NCBI GenBank assembly: GCA_016716905.1 | Contig: JADJUS010000022.1 | Location: forward strand, 1,751,095-1,815,094 | Source of the DNA: Acidobacteriota bacterium | GTDB taxonomy: Bacteria; Acidobacteriota; Vicinamibacteria; Vicinamibacterales; SCN-69-37 | Length of the DNA stretch: 64,000 nt | Direction of reading: 5' to 3' | Shown here: positions 43,675 through 51,638 of the stretch, piece after piece | How positions within the stretch are numbered: the first letter of the stretch is position 1 | Layout of the letters: the number at the start of each line of letters is the position of its first letter | The notes under the pieces: generated by a model | What the model was told of the DNA's origin: nothing | Databases searched by the model: none | What the model saw: the letters and a program-made list of their open reading frames with translations, nothing else | Program-made: the position numbers and the translations under genes

Positions 43675-46505
43675 TTGGTCAAGTTCTTGGGCCATACCAG
43701 ATCCTTTCCAAGCTTGGCGAAGGCGGAATGGGCGAGGTGTATCGCGGGCGGGACACGAAGCTCAATCGCGACGTCGCGATCAAGGTGTTGCCCGAGTCGT
43801 TCGCGCTCGATGCGGATCGTGTGGCTCGCTTCACGCGCGAAGCCCAAGTGCTCGCGTCGCTGAACCATCCGAACATCGCGGCGATTTACGGGATCGAGGA
43901 GTTCCGGGAAAAGACGTCGGGTGTCTTTTCCGGTTCCACGTCCGCGGAAAAGACACCCGACGTCTTTTCCCGCGCCCTTGTCATGGAACTGGTCGAAGGC
44001 GAGGACCTGTCGGCGCATATCGCGCGCGGCGCCATTCCGCTCGCCGAGGCCTTGCCCATCGCGAAACAAATCGCTGATGCCCTCGAAGCCGCGCACGAGC
44101 AGGGCATCGTCCATCGCGATCTCAAACCGCAGAACATCAAAGTCCGCGCCGACGGCACGGTGAAGGTGCTGGACTTCGGCTTGGCGAAAGCGACAGATCG
44201 GACCCTGGACTCTGGACCCGGGACCCAGGACCCCAACAACTCGCCGACCATGACCTCCCCCGCCATGACGGCGATGGGCATGATCCTCGGCACCGCGGCA
44301 TACATGTCGCCCGAACAGGCGAAGGGCCGCGCCGTCGACAAACGCGCGGACATCTGGGCCTTCGGCGTGGTGCTGCACGAGATGCTGACAGGTGGGCACC
44401 TGTTCCTGGCCGAGACGATTCCCGAAACACTCGCGCATGTGATGACGCGGCAGATCGACCTCGGCACGATGCCGGCCTCGACGCCGCGCCGCATCCGCGA
44501 CCTGCTCGCGCGGTGTCTCGAAAAGGACCCCAAGAAGCGGCTGCGCGATATCGGCGAAGCGCGGATTCGGCTCGAAGAAGTGATCAGCGGATCCGCTGAG
44601 GAACCGACGATCCTCGCTGGAGCCATCGTCGCCGCGCCGCCCCCCAAGCGCACGATGACCATCGCGTTCGCGGCCCTCGCCGGCGTCACCACGATCGCGC
44701 TGGCCACTGTGCTGTTCATGTGGGCGCCATGGCGCACAACGCTGGCGCCCTCGCCCACGCCGCGCAAGTTGCTCGCCGGCATCGGCGCGGACGCGTCGCT
44801 GTCTCTGGGCGTTGGGGCGGCGGCCATCCTGTCGCCCGACGGGACGACGCTCGCGTTTGTCGCTGTGCCGGCCAATCAGGGCCGGCCGGTGCTGTTCGTC
44901 CGGAAGCTCGAGGAACTGCAGGCCACCGCGCTTGCCGGCACCGACGAGGCGGCGAGCCCGTTCTTCTCGCCCGATGGCCAGTGGATTGCGTATTTCGCGG
45001 GTGGCCAGTTGAAGAAGGTCTCGGCTACGGGCGGCGCGTCGATCAAACTGTGTGACGCCCCCGCGGGCCGCGGTGGCACCTGGACCGACGACGACACCAT
45101 CCTCTTCACGCCGGATAGCAGCCCGAACACAAGGCTCATGCGCGTCCCAGCCGGAGGCGGCGCAGCGTCGGCGTTCGGCACGCTTGGCACGGGCGCGACG
45201 ACCCAGCGCTGGCCGCAGGCGCTCCCCGATGGCCGGAGCGTGCTCTACACCGAACATTCCGGCACGAGCAATTTCGACACCGCCAACCTCGTCGTCGCTC
45301 CGCTCTCTGGTGGGGCCCCGAAGATCGTCGTCCCCGGCGGCTACTACGGCCGGTACGTCTCGGGCGGGCATCTGATCTACATGAACCAGGGCACGCTCTT
45401 CGCCGTGCGCTTCGATCTCGATCGGCTCGAGACGGTCGGGCCGGCGGTGCCGGCCATTGAAGGCATCACCGTAGCCGGGAATGGCGGTGCGCAATTGGCC
45501 GTCTCCTCCGATGGCACGATCGTCTACGTGGCCGGCGCGGCCTTATCGTTGGCCACGCCCATCGACTGGCTGACGCGCGACGGCAAGACCTCGCTGCTTC
45601 GCGCGGACAACGCCAACTGGCAGAATCCGCGGTTCTCCCCTGATGGCCAGAAGCTGGCGATCGACATCTCCGACGGCAAGCGGAGTGACGTCTGGGTGTA
45701 TGAGGTGGCACGCGGCACGCTGACGCAGCTCACGTTTGACGCGGCGAATGATATGAGGCCCGTGTGGACACCGGATGGCCGACGCATCGTCTTCGCGTCC
45801 GACCGCGCCAAGGCCGGCGTGTTCAACCTGTACTGGGCGAACGCCGACGGCACCGGGCAGGTGACGCGGTTGACCGACAGTCCCAATCTCCAGTGGCCTC
45901 AGTCGTGGCATCCGAGCGGCACGTTCCTCGCGTTCGCCGAGGTTCGCGGCGCCGCGACGGGGTCCGACCTGCTGCTGCTGCCGATGGAGGGCGATGCCAC
46001 GCGCGGATGGACGCCCGGGACGCCTACGGTGTTCCTGGGCACGCGGGCAGCCGAGGGCGCGCCGGTGTTTTCGCCGGACGGTCGATTCATCGCGTACACT
46101 TCGACTCAAGAATCCGGCGGCAGCACCTACGACATCTACGTCCGGCCGTTTCCCGGGCCCGGCGGCCCGCGGCGCATCTCCACGACGGGCGGTATCTATT
46201 CCGAGTGGTCCGCCAGCACCCACGAGCTGCTGTTTCTGAACTACCTCGACCCGGCGCCGTCGAAGATCATGGCCGCGCCGTACGCCGTCGTTGGAGACTC
46301 GTTCCAGGCCGAGACGCCGAAGGTCTGGTCGTCGGTCAGCGTGCAGAAGGCGAACCCCAACAACAGCGCGTACGATCTGCATCCCGACGGCAAGCGGATC
46401 GCGGCGGCCGCGGTGCCGGACCAGGGCAACATCGTGCAGGACAAGGTGGTCTTCATCTTCAACTTCGCGGCACATTTGGCGAAGATTGCGCCGGGGAAGA
46501 AATGA
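43671..46505 (+). CDS. Membrane Ser/Thr protein kinase with PD40 propeller (kinase 2)
   Basis: A 944-residue kinase starting at GTG. The glycine loop LGEGGMGEVY, K38, VHRDLKPQN (H148) and DFG are intact. One membrane helix (near 328-352, IAFAALAGVTTIALATVLF) leads to a PD40 propeller (SPDGQWIAYF, TPDGRRIVFASDRA, SPDGRFIAYTSTQ). A 24-residue insert after IYGIEE is encoded by a perfect 27-bp inverted repeat, and the activation segment carries a gaccctggactctgg repeat. It overlaps kinase 3 by 4 bp, so the two are made together and may act on each other or on shared targets. Confidence 0.9.
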   Translation: MIGQVLGPYQILSKLGEGGMGEVYRGRDTKLNRDVAIKVLPESFALDADRVARFTREAQVLASLNHPNIAAIYGIEEFREKTSGVFSGSTSAEKTPDVFSRALVMELVEGEDLSAHIARGAIPLAEALPIAKQIADALEAAHEQGIVHRDLKPQNIKVRADGTVKVLDFGLAKATDRTLDSGPGTQDPNNSPTMTSPAMTAMGMILGTAAYMSPEQAKGRAVDKRADIWAFGVVLHEMLTGGHLFLAETIPETLAHVMTRQIDLGTMPASTPRRIRDLLARCLEKDPKKRLRDIGEARIRLEEVISGSAEEPTILAGAIVAAPPPKRTMTIAFAALAGVTTIALATVLFMWAPWRTTLAPSPTPRKLLAGIGADASLSLGVGAAAILSPDGTTLAFVAVPANQGRPVLFVRKLEELQATALAGTDEAASPFFSPDGQWIAYFAGGQLKKVSATGGASIKLCDAPAGRGGTWTDDDTILFTPDSSPNTRLMRVPAGGGAASAFGTLGTGATTQRWPQALPDGRSVLYTEHSGTSNFDTANLVVAPLSGGAPKIVVPGGYYGRYVSGGHLIYMNQGTLFAVRFDLDRLETVGPAVPAIEGITVAGNGGAQLAVSSDGTIVYVAGAALSLATPIDWLTRDGKTSLLRADNANWQNPRFSPDGQKLAIDISDGKRSDVWVYEVARGTLTQLTFDAANDMRPVWTPDGRRIVFASDRAKAGVFNLYWANADGTGQVTRLTDSPNLQWPQSWHPSGTFLAFAEVRGAATGSDLLLLPMEGDATRGWTPGTPTVFLGTRAAEGAPVFSPDGRFIAYTSTQESGGSTYDIYVRPFPGPGGPRRISTTGGIYSEWSASTHELLFLNYLDPAPSKIMAAPYAVVGDSFQAETPKVWSSVSVQKANPNNSAYDLHPDGKRIAAAAVPDQGNIVQDKVVFIFNFAAHLAKIAPGKK
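43906..43971. repeat. 27-bp perfect inverted repeat inside kinase 2 (family E)
   Basis: Arms 43906-43932 and 43945-43971 are exact reverse complements, with a 12-nt loop. Core ggaaaagacgtcgggtgtc. The insert is in frame at the same loop where kinase 1 carries its own different inverted repeat. Confidence 0.92.
44199..44235 (+). repeat. Family C tandem repeat in the kinase 2 activation segment
   Basis: Degenerate ggaccctggactctgg units directly after DFGLAKATD, encoding RTLDSGPGTQDP. Confidence 0.75.
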
Positions 46506-49273
46506 GTCTCGCACCAGGAACGCGTCTCGGTCCCTACGAAATCGTCTCTGCGCTCGGCGCCGGCGGCATGGGCGAGGTCTATCGCGCCACCGACAGTCAC
46601 CTGAAGCGATCGGTCGCGATCAAAGTGTTACCCGCCGCGATGGCCGGCGATGCCGACCGTCTTATGCGCTTTCAGCGCGAGGCGGAAGTGCTCGCCGCGC
46701 TCAATCACCCGAACATCGCGGCGATCTACGGACTGGAAAAGACACCAGACCTTACGGCGCTGGTCATGGAACTGGTCGAGGGGCAGGACCTGTCGGAGAT
46801 CATTTCATATTCGCCGGGTCTAAAGACCCGGCCTCCGAAGACAGACGGGTCGTTCCGTACGGAGGCCGGGTCTTTAGACCCGGCAAATTCGCGCGGCGGC
46901 ATCCCACTTTCCGACGCGCTCGCCATCGCGAAGCAGATCGCCGACGCGCTCGAGGCCGCGCATGAGCAGGGAATCGTGCATCGCGACCTGAAGCCGCAGA
47001 ACATCAAGGTGCGCGCCGACGGCACGGTGAAGGTGTTGGACTTCGGATTGGCGAAAGCGATGGACCGGACCCTGGACTCTGGACCCGGGACTCTGGACCC
47101 GCGAAACTCGCCGACGATGACGTCCCCCGCTATGACGGCGATGGGCATGATCCTCGGCACGGCGGCGTACATGGCTCCCGAACAGGCCAAGGGCCGCGCC
47201 GTCGACAAACGTGCGGACATCTGGGCGTTCGGGGTGGTGCTCTACGAGATGCTCACGGGCCGGCGCGCATTTGCCGGCGACGACGTCAGTGAACTGCTCG
47301 CGTCGGTACTGCGAGACACGCCGGATCTGGCGGCGTTGCCGGCCACGATTCCTCCGGGCGTGCGCCGGCTGTTGCAGCGGTGTCTCGAGAAGGATCCGAA
47401 GAAGCGGCTGCGCGACATCGGCGAAGCGCGGCTGATGTTGGATGGCCCTCTTGATGACACCGCGCCACAGGTAGCCGCCGCGGCGCCCGCATCGGCACGC
47501 CGCTCGTCGACCGCGTGGATCATGGCGACCGCTGTCGTCCTGGTCGCGGCTGCCGCACTCGCCGTTCCCGCCGTTCGCCATCTCAGCGAAACGCCGCCGC
47601 CCGAGACACGTCTCGACATCGTCACACCACCGACGTCGCAACCGTCGGCGTTTGCCCTGTCACCCGATGGCACGCAGATCGTGTTCGCGGCCTCCAGCGC
47701 GAAGGGCACCCGTCTCTGGTTGCGTTCGCTCTCGACTACGACTGCGGAACCGCTGGAGGGCACCGAAGGCGCCACGCTCCCATTCTGGTCGCCAGATAGC
47801 CGCACGATAGGGTTTTTCGCCGACGGTTCACTGAAGCGATTGAATCTCAGCGGCGGCGCACCCCAGACGCTGGCGCCGGCCAACAACGGCAGCGGCGGGA
47901 CCTGGAACGCGGATGACGTCATCGTGTTTGCCCCGACCACAACGACGCCGCTGATGCGAGTGCCGGGTTCGGGTGGCTCGGCCGTGCCGGTCACAACCCG
48001 CGGACCGCAGCAATACGGCCACCACTCGCCGCATTTCCTCGCCGATGGCCAGCGGTTTGTGTTCAGGGTCGGCGGGGTGGCAGACGAATCCGGCACGTAC
48101 ATCGGGGACCTCGACGGGAGCGCCCCAATCCGGTTGTTGCCAGATGCGGCAGCGGTCATTCCCACTCCTGACAATTGGCTGCTGTGGGTACGCGGCGGCG
48201 CGCTGGTCGCCCAGCGGTTGGACGTCGCGCAACGCGCGATGTCGGGGACCGTGGTGACCGTGGCCGACGGTGTGCATCTGGATAACCTCGGCAGTCGAAG
48301 TGCGGTCTCTGTCTCGGCGACCGGTCTTGTGGCCTATCGAACGACAGGGGGATCGGAGCGACAACTCACATGGTTTGATCGCGCTGGAATTCCGCGTGGC
48401 GTCGTGGGCGAACCCGACGCCAGTGTCTTGAGCCCTCGGGCATCCCCTGATGGGCGCCGCATTGCCGTCACTCGCAGGGTGCAGGACAATGAGGACATCT
48501 GGCTCTGGGACGGGGCTCGCTGGAGCCGGTTCACCTTCACCCCGGGCCGGGACCAGCATTCGGTCTGGTCACCCGACAGCACCAGAATCCTGTACCAGTC
48601 GCTCGGCAAAGGCGCCGGAGAGATGCAGTCCAAGCTCACGAGCGGCGCCGGCGGGGAGGAGCCGCTCCTGGCCAACAGCCCGCTGTTGACCCCGACGAGT
48701 TTCTCCGCGGATGGCCGCATCCTCCTCTACCAGACCATCGACCCCACGACCAACGCAGACTTGTGGGTTGTTCCGTTGAGCGAGGGCGCGAAGCCAGGAA
48801 CGTCGTCTGCGTTTCTGAAGACGCCGTTTCGGGAAGCCTATGGTGTGTTCTCGCCGGATGGCCGGTGGGTGGCTTATCACTCCAACGAATCAGGCCGTCC
48901 TGAGGTGTACGTGAGGCCGTTCGTTCCGCCCGGTGCCACGGGAGCGGCTCCGGCCGCCGGAGCCCAGGCGCAGGTCTCCACGGACGGCGGGATCCACGCC
49001 ATGTGGAGCCACGACGGCAAAGAGATCTACTACATCGGCCCGGAGGGCGACCTGATGGCCGTGCCGATTGCTGTGAAGGGGGCCACCGTGGAGCCGGGCG
49101 TCCCGAAGAAACTGTTCGCGACGCGCGTCTTCGGCGGTGGCGCGGACATTCAACTGGGCCGGCAGTACGATGTCACGCCCGACGGACGCTTCCTGATCAA
49201 CAACGTGTTGAGCGATGCCCTTGCGCCGATCACGTTGCTCCAGCACTGGAATCCTGACGGCAAGAAGAAGTGA
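46502..49273 (+). CDS. Membrane Ser/Thr protein kinase with PD40 propeller (kinase 3)
   Basis: A 923-residue kinase. ATG 46502 overlaps the kinase 2 stop (ATGA); the longer upstream frame is an artefact. The glycine loop LGAGGMGEVY, K41, VHRDLKPQN and DFG are present. The membrane helix lies near 336-358 (WIMATAVVLVAAAALAV), then the PD40 blades (SPDGTQIVFAAS, SPDGRWVAYHSNE). Unlike kinases 1 and 2 the IYGLEK loop is short, but a family B repeat encodes an insert after DLSEII and family C repeats extend the activation segment. It is followed within 5 bp by a relic of another kinase start. Confidence 0.9.
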   Translation: MSLAPGTRLGPYEIVSALGAGGMGEVYRATDSHLKRSVAIKVLPAAMAGDADRLMRFQREAEVLAALNHPNIAAIYGLEKTPDLTALVMELVEGQDLSEIISYSPGLKTRPPKTDGSFRTEAGSLDPANSRGGIPLSDALAIAKQIADALEAAHEQGIVHRDLKPQNIKVRADGTVKVLDFGLAKAMDRTLDSGPGTLDPRNSPTMTSPAMTAMGMILGTAAYMAPEQAKGRAVDKRADIWAFGVVLYEMLTGRRAFAGDDVSELLASVLRDTPDLAALPATIPPGVRRLLQRCLEKDPKKRLRDIGEARLMLDGPLDDTAPQVAAAAPASARRSSTAWIMATAVVLVAAAALAVPAVRHLSETPPPETRLDIVTPPTSQPSAFALSPDGTQIVFAASSAKGTRLWLRSLSTTTAEPLEGTEGATLPFWSPDSRTIGFFADGSLKRLNLSGGAPQTLAPANNGSGGTWNADDVIVFAPTTTTPLMRVPGSGGSAVPVTTRGPQQYGHHSPHFLADGQRFVFRVGGVADESGTYIGDLDGSAPIRLLPDAAAVIPTPDNWLLWVRGGALVAQRLDVAQRAMSGTVVTVADGVHLDNLGSRSAVSVSATGLVAYRTTGGSERQLTWFDRAGIPRGVVGEPDASVLSPRASPDGRRIAVTRRVQDNEDIWLWDGARWSRFTFTPGRDQHSVWSPDSTRILYQSLGKGAGEMQSKLTSGAGGEEPLLANSPLLTPTSFSADGRILLYQTIDPTTNADLWVVPLSEGAKPGTSSAFLKTPFREAYGVFSPDGRWVAYHSNESGRPEVYVRPFVPPGATGAAPAAGAQAQVSTDGGIHAMWSHDGKEIYYIGPEGDLMAVPIAVKGATVEPGVPKKLFATRVFGGGADIQLGRQYDVTPDGRFLINNVLSDALAPITLLQHWNPDGKKK
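46812..46885. repeat. Family B inverted repeat inside kinase 3
   Basis: Two opposed copies: gccgggtctaaagacccggc (46813-46832) and gccgggtctttagacccggc (46865-46884), each with the adjoining cggaggc. They encode the in-frame insert PGLKTRPP...TEAGSLDPA at the site that kinase 1 fills with its family B repeats. Confidence 0.9.
47062..47103 (+). repeat. Family C tandem repeat in the kinase 3 activation segment
   Basis: ggaccctggactctggaccc-type units after DFGLAKAMD, encoding RTLDSGPGTLDP. This is nearly the same as kinase 2. Confidence 0.75.
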
Positions 49274-49277
49274 CCAC

Positions 49278-49316
49278 GTGACCCTCCTCCCCGGCACCCG
49301 CGTCACGCCGGGCTAA
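49278..49316 (+). pseudogene. Relic of a fourth kinase start
   Basis: GTG 49278 begins VTLLPGTRVTPG then TAA. VTLLPGTR matches the first residues of this kinase family (compare MSLAPGTRLGPY and MLSTGTRLGPY). The rest is missing and the vapC end overlaps it. A deletion or recombination at a kinase start is the simplest explanation. Confidence 0.5.
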
Positions 49317-49689
49317 TGTCGGTTTTCGAGAAGTCCTCGCCAACGAAGAGCAGAGTGTCGCGCGCCGTCTGCGCGGTGGCATACGCCAGGCAGTCGCCGT
49401 AGTTCAGTGCGGCGCTGTGGCGTCCGCGGCCGAAGCGGCGAAACGCGTCCGCGGCCACTCGCCATTCCGCTTCGCCGAAGGGGACGATGGTGACCGACAG
49501 TTCCCGAACCAGGCCCTCGACTGACTCGGCGCTCCTCGCGCCCTTGCGGCCCGCGAACACGAGACTGGTTTCCACCATGGTCGGTGCGCCCACGCGCACA
49601 TGGTCCGCTTCCAGGATGCGATCCACCAGGGCCAGATAGCCTGGCTCGGCGAAGAGGATGGCGATGAGCGCCGAGGAGTCCAGCGTCAT
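49303..49689 (-). CDS. vapC: VapC-type PIN-domain toxin
   Basis: A 128-residue PIN ribonuclease. The acidic catalytic residues are visible: D4 (TLDSSAL), E40 (MVETSL), D99 (NYGDCLAYA) and D119 (GEDFSKTD). It overlaps the antitoxin stop by 4 bp. VapC toxins cleave tRNA or rRNA when freed from VapB. Confidence 0.93.
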   Translation of the reverse strand: MTLDSSALIAILFAEPGYLALVDRILEADHVRVGAPTMVETSLVFAGRKGARSAESVEGLVRELSVTIVPFGEAEWRVAADAFRRFGRGRHSAALNYGDCLAYATAQTARDTLLFVGEDFSKTDISPA

Positions 49690-49955
49690 ACGCCCTCAGG
49701 GCCGTAGCCCAGGATCGCGTCTTCTTCCGTACGGGAAAGCACGCGGCCCTTCTCGCTCCTGGGCACTCCTTTCCAGACTCGTTTCTTCAGGAACGACAGT
49801 ACGGCGGCCCGCCGGTCGCTCACGGGCGCAGCCACAAGGCGCCGCTTCCGGTCTTCGAGTGCCTTTCGAATCGCTTCGGTTTTCGTCTCACCGGTCAGCA
49901 GCGCCACTTCGCCAGCGAGCCGCTCGACGGAAGCGTTCTTGATGTTCAGGGCCAT
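49686..49955 (-). CDS. vapB: VapB-type antitoxin (Rv0623-like)
   Basis: An 89-residue antitoxin. MALNIKNASVERLAGEVALLTGETKTEAIRKAL, read in pieces, is the PSK/Rv0623-like transcription factor N-terminus. The C-terminal half should wrap around VapC. I chose ATG 49955; a start 24 bases upstream would lie inside the operator. No Shine-Dalgarno is visible, and TATACC ends 11 nt upstream, so translation is probably leaderless. Confidence 0.9.
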   Translation of the reverse strand: MALNIKNASVERLAGEVALLTGETKTEAIRKALEDRKRRLVAAPVSDRRAAVLSFLKKRVWKGVPRSEKGRVLSRTEEDAILGYGPEGV

Positions 49956-49956
49956 G

Positions 49957-49987
49957 ATTACACCATGGTATACCACCATGGTGTAAT
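49957..49987. promoter_or_regulatory. vapBC operator/promoter palindrome
   Basis: A perfect inverted repeat with 13-bp arms (attacaccatggt / accatggtgtaat) around atacc, one base from the vapB ATG. It contains the likely -10 box (TATACC, minus strand). VapBC complexes bind such sites to repress their operon. Confidence 0.8.
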
Positions 49988-50023
49988 GGTGTAGTCAGCC
50001 ACCGTCGCTATACTCTCCATCTC

Positions 50024-51622
50024 GTGACGATGCCCCCTCGGACCCCGGACCCTGGACCCTGGACTCTGGACTCTGGACTCTCAGCCCTGGACTCCGTGGA
50101 CGTCCTCGTTGTCGGCGCCGGACCGGCCGGGTGCGCCGCCGCAACAGTGCTGGCGCAATGCGGCCATCGCGTTCTGCTTGTCGATCGGCCGTCGACTGGC
50201 CGGCCGGCGCTGGCCGAATCCATTCCGCCGAGCGCGAAGCGAATCCTGTCGGTCCTCGGGATGAAAGACGCGGTGGATGCCGCAGGATTTCAGCCCTGGC
50301 TGGGCAATACCGTGTGGTGGGGGAGCGATGCACCTCGTATCGAGTCGTTCGCGGCCGACGAATCGGGCTACCAGGTGGAACGCGATCGTTTCGATGCCGT
50401 GCTGCGGAATGTGGCGGTCAACGCCGGTGCGCAGGTCATTTCCGGCCTCGTCCGCGATGTCACCATCCTCGGTTTCGACCCGTCTTTTTCCGAAACGGCC
50501 GTTTCAGCCGCCATCGAGGTTGAGGGAAAGACATCCGAAGTCGCCGCGAAGCTCGTCCTCGATTGCTCGGGCCGAGTGGGCGTGGTCGCGCGTAAGGGCC
50601 TTCGAGTGGTGGAAGCCTCACATCGAACCGTGGCGCTTGTGGGCGTGTGGCACGCCGATAGGCCGTGGCCGGAGGCGCAGCACGGGCACACGCTCGTCGC
50701 GTCGCACGCCGATGGTTGGGCGTGGTCGGTGCCCACGGCTGAAGACACGCGTTGTGTCACGGTGATGGTGGACCCGGAACGCAGCCACCTCGCCCGGGGG
50801 GTGCCGGCGCTCGATGTCTATCTCGCCGAGTTGAAGAAGGTGTCGGCGTTCGCTCCTCTGCTGGCCGAGGCAACCCTGGTGAATGGCCCGTGGGGAGCAG
50901 ATGCGTCGCTCTACAGCACAAAGCACTACGCAGGCCCCGGCTTCCTCCTTGTGGGTGATGCGGCTTCCTTTATCGATCCGTTGTCGTCCTTCGGGGTGAA
51001 GAAGGCTCTGGCCTCTGGATGGCTCGCCGCGATCACGGCAAACACCGTTCTCAAAACGCCGGAGATGCGCGACGCGGCGCTGGCGTTCTACGAACAGCGC
51101 GAACGCGAAGTGGTGGAGAGCTTCCGCACGCAGACCGCGCGATACGCTGCCAGCGCAGGCGGGGATTCGAGCCATCCATTCTGGGAAGCACGAGTGGATC
51201 TCGCGCTTGAAGACCAGCGCGAGCTACGTACGGCGTACGCCGCTCGGCCGGATCCGTACGTAGCTCGGCCTGATCCTCAAGGCCGAGATGACCGCGCGCT
51301 ACAAGCCACCCTCGTCGATCTGCGCGCGCGCCCCGAGATTCACCTGCAGCCAGGTGCCCAGGTCCGAACAGCGCCCAAAGCCGCAATTCGCGGCCAGTTG
51401 ATCGTGATGGAAGACCACGTGTTCACCCCGGCGTGGCCGGAAGGCGTCCGGTACCTGCGCAATATCGACCTGCTGCTTTTGATGCGCCTTGCGCCCGAAC
51501 ATCGCGACGTGGGCGCCCTGTATGACGCGTTGTCCAACGCCCAGCCAGGGGTGTCACTGCCGGACTTCCTCGGCGTCTTATCCACACTCATCGCGCGTGG
51601 CGCCCTCGAGCACAAAGTATGA
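50024..51622 (+). CDS. qhpG: FAD-dependent monooxygenase for CTQ biogenesis
   Basis: A 532-residue flavoprotein. The FAD motif VVGAGPAGCAAA is at residues 29-40, and the second motif LLVGDAASFIDPLSSFG near 311 is of the tryptophan-halogenase/monooxygenase type. In QHNDH operons QhpG hydroxylates the QhpC tryptophan on the way to cysteine tryptophylquinone. The operon context makes this assignment strong. WAWSVP near 232 resembles the WxWxIP motif of flavin halogenases, its structural relatives. Both the N-terminal extension (family C repeat) and a segment near 400-422 (family A repeat) are encoded by dispersed repeats in frame. GTG 50024 or ATG 50030 may start it; TATACT lies 9 nt before the GTG. 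Confidence 0.85.
   Translation: MTMPPRTPDPGPWTLDSGLSALDSVDVLVVGAGPAGCAAATVLAQCGHRVLLVDRPSTGRPALAESIPPSAKRILSVLGMKDAVDAAGFQPWLGNTVWWGSDAPRIESFAADESGYQVERDRFDAVLRNVAVNAGAQVISGLVRDVTILGFDPSFSETAVSAAIEVEGKTSEVAAKLVLDCSGRVGVVARKGLRVVEASHRTVALVGVWHADRPWPEAQHGHTLVASHADGWAWSVPTAEDTRCVTVMVDPERSHLARGVPALDVYLAELKKVSAFAPLLAEATLVNGPWGADASLYSTKHYAGPGFLLVGDAASFIDPLSSFGVKKALASGWLAAITANTVLKTPEMRDAALAFYEQREREVVESFRTQTARYAASAGGDSSHPFWEARVDLALEDQRELRTAYAARPDPYVARPDPQGRDDRALQATLVDLRARPEIHLQPGAQVRTAPKAAIRGQLIVMEDHVFTPAWPEGVRYLRNIDLLLLMRLAPEHRDVGALYDALSNAQPGVSLPDFLGVLSTLIARGALEHKV
50039..50097 (+). repeat. Family C tandem repeat at the qhpG N-terminus
   Basis: Degenerate ggaccctggactctgg units encoding DPGPWTLDSGLSALDS before the FAD-binding strand. 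This is the same family as in the three kinases. Confidence 0.8.
51220..51290. repeat. Family A hairpin repeat inside qhpG
   Basis: Contains gtagctcggcctgatcctca (51260 on), a one-mismatch copy of the 28-bp element at 58331-58358, and an opposed partial copy upstream (gagctacgtacggcgtacgc). It encodes TAYAARPDPYVARPDPQGRD in frame. Confidence 0.85.
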
Positions 51623-51638
51623 GAAACTCCTACCCTCT

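Noticed and set aside
45764..46501. N-terminal extension of kinase 3
   Set aside because: This stretch is the plus-one frame of kinase 2 and has shadow composition; ATG 46502 with an ATGA overlap begins the conserved kinase start.
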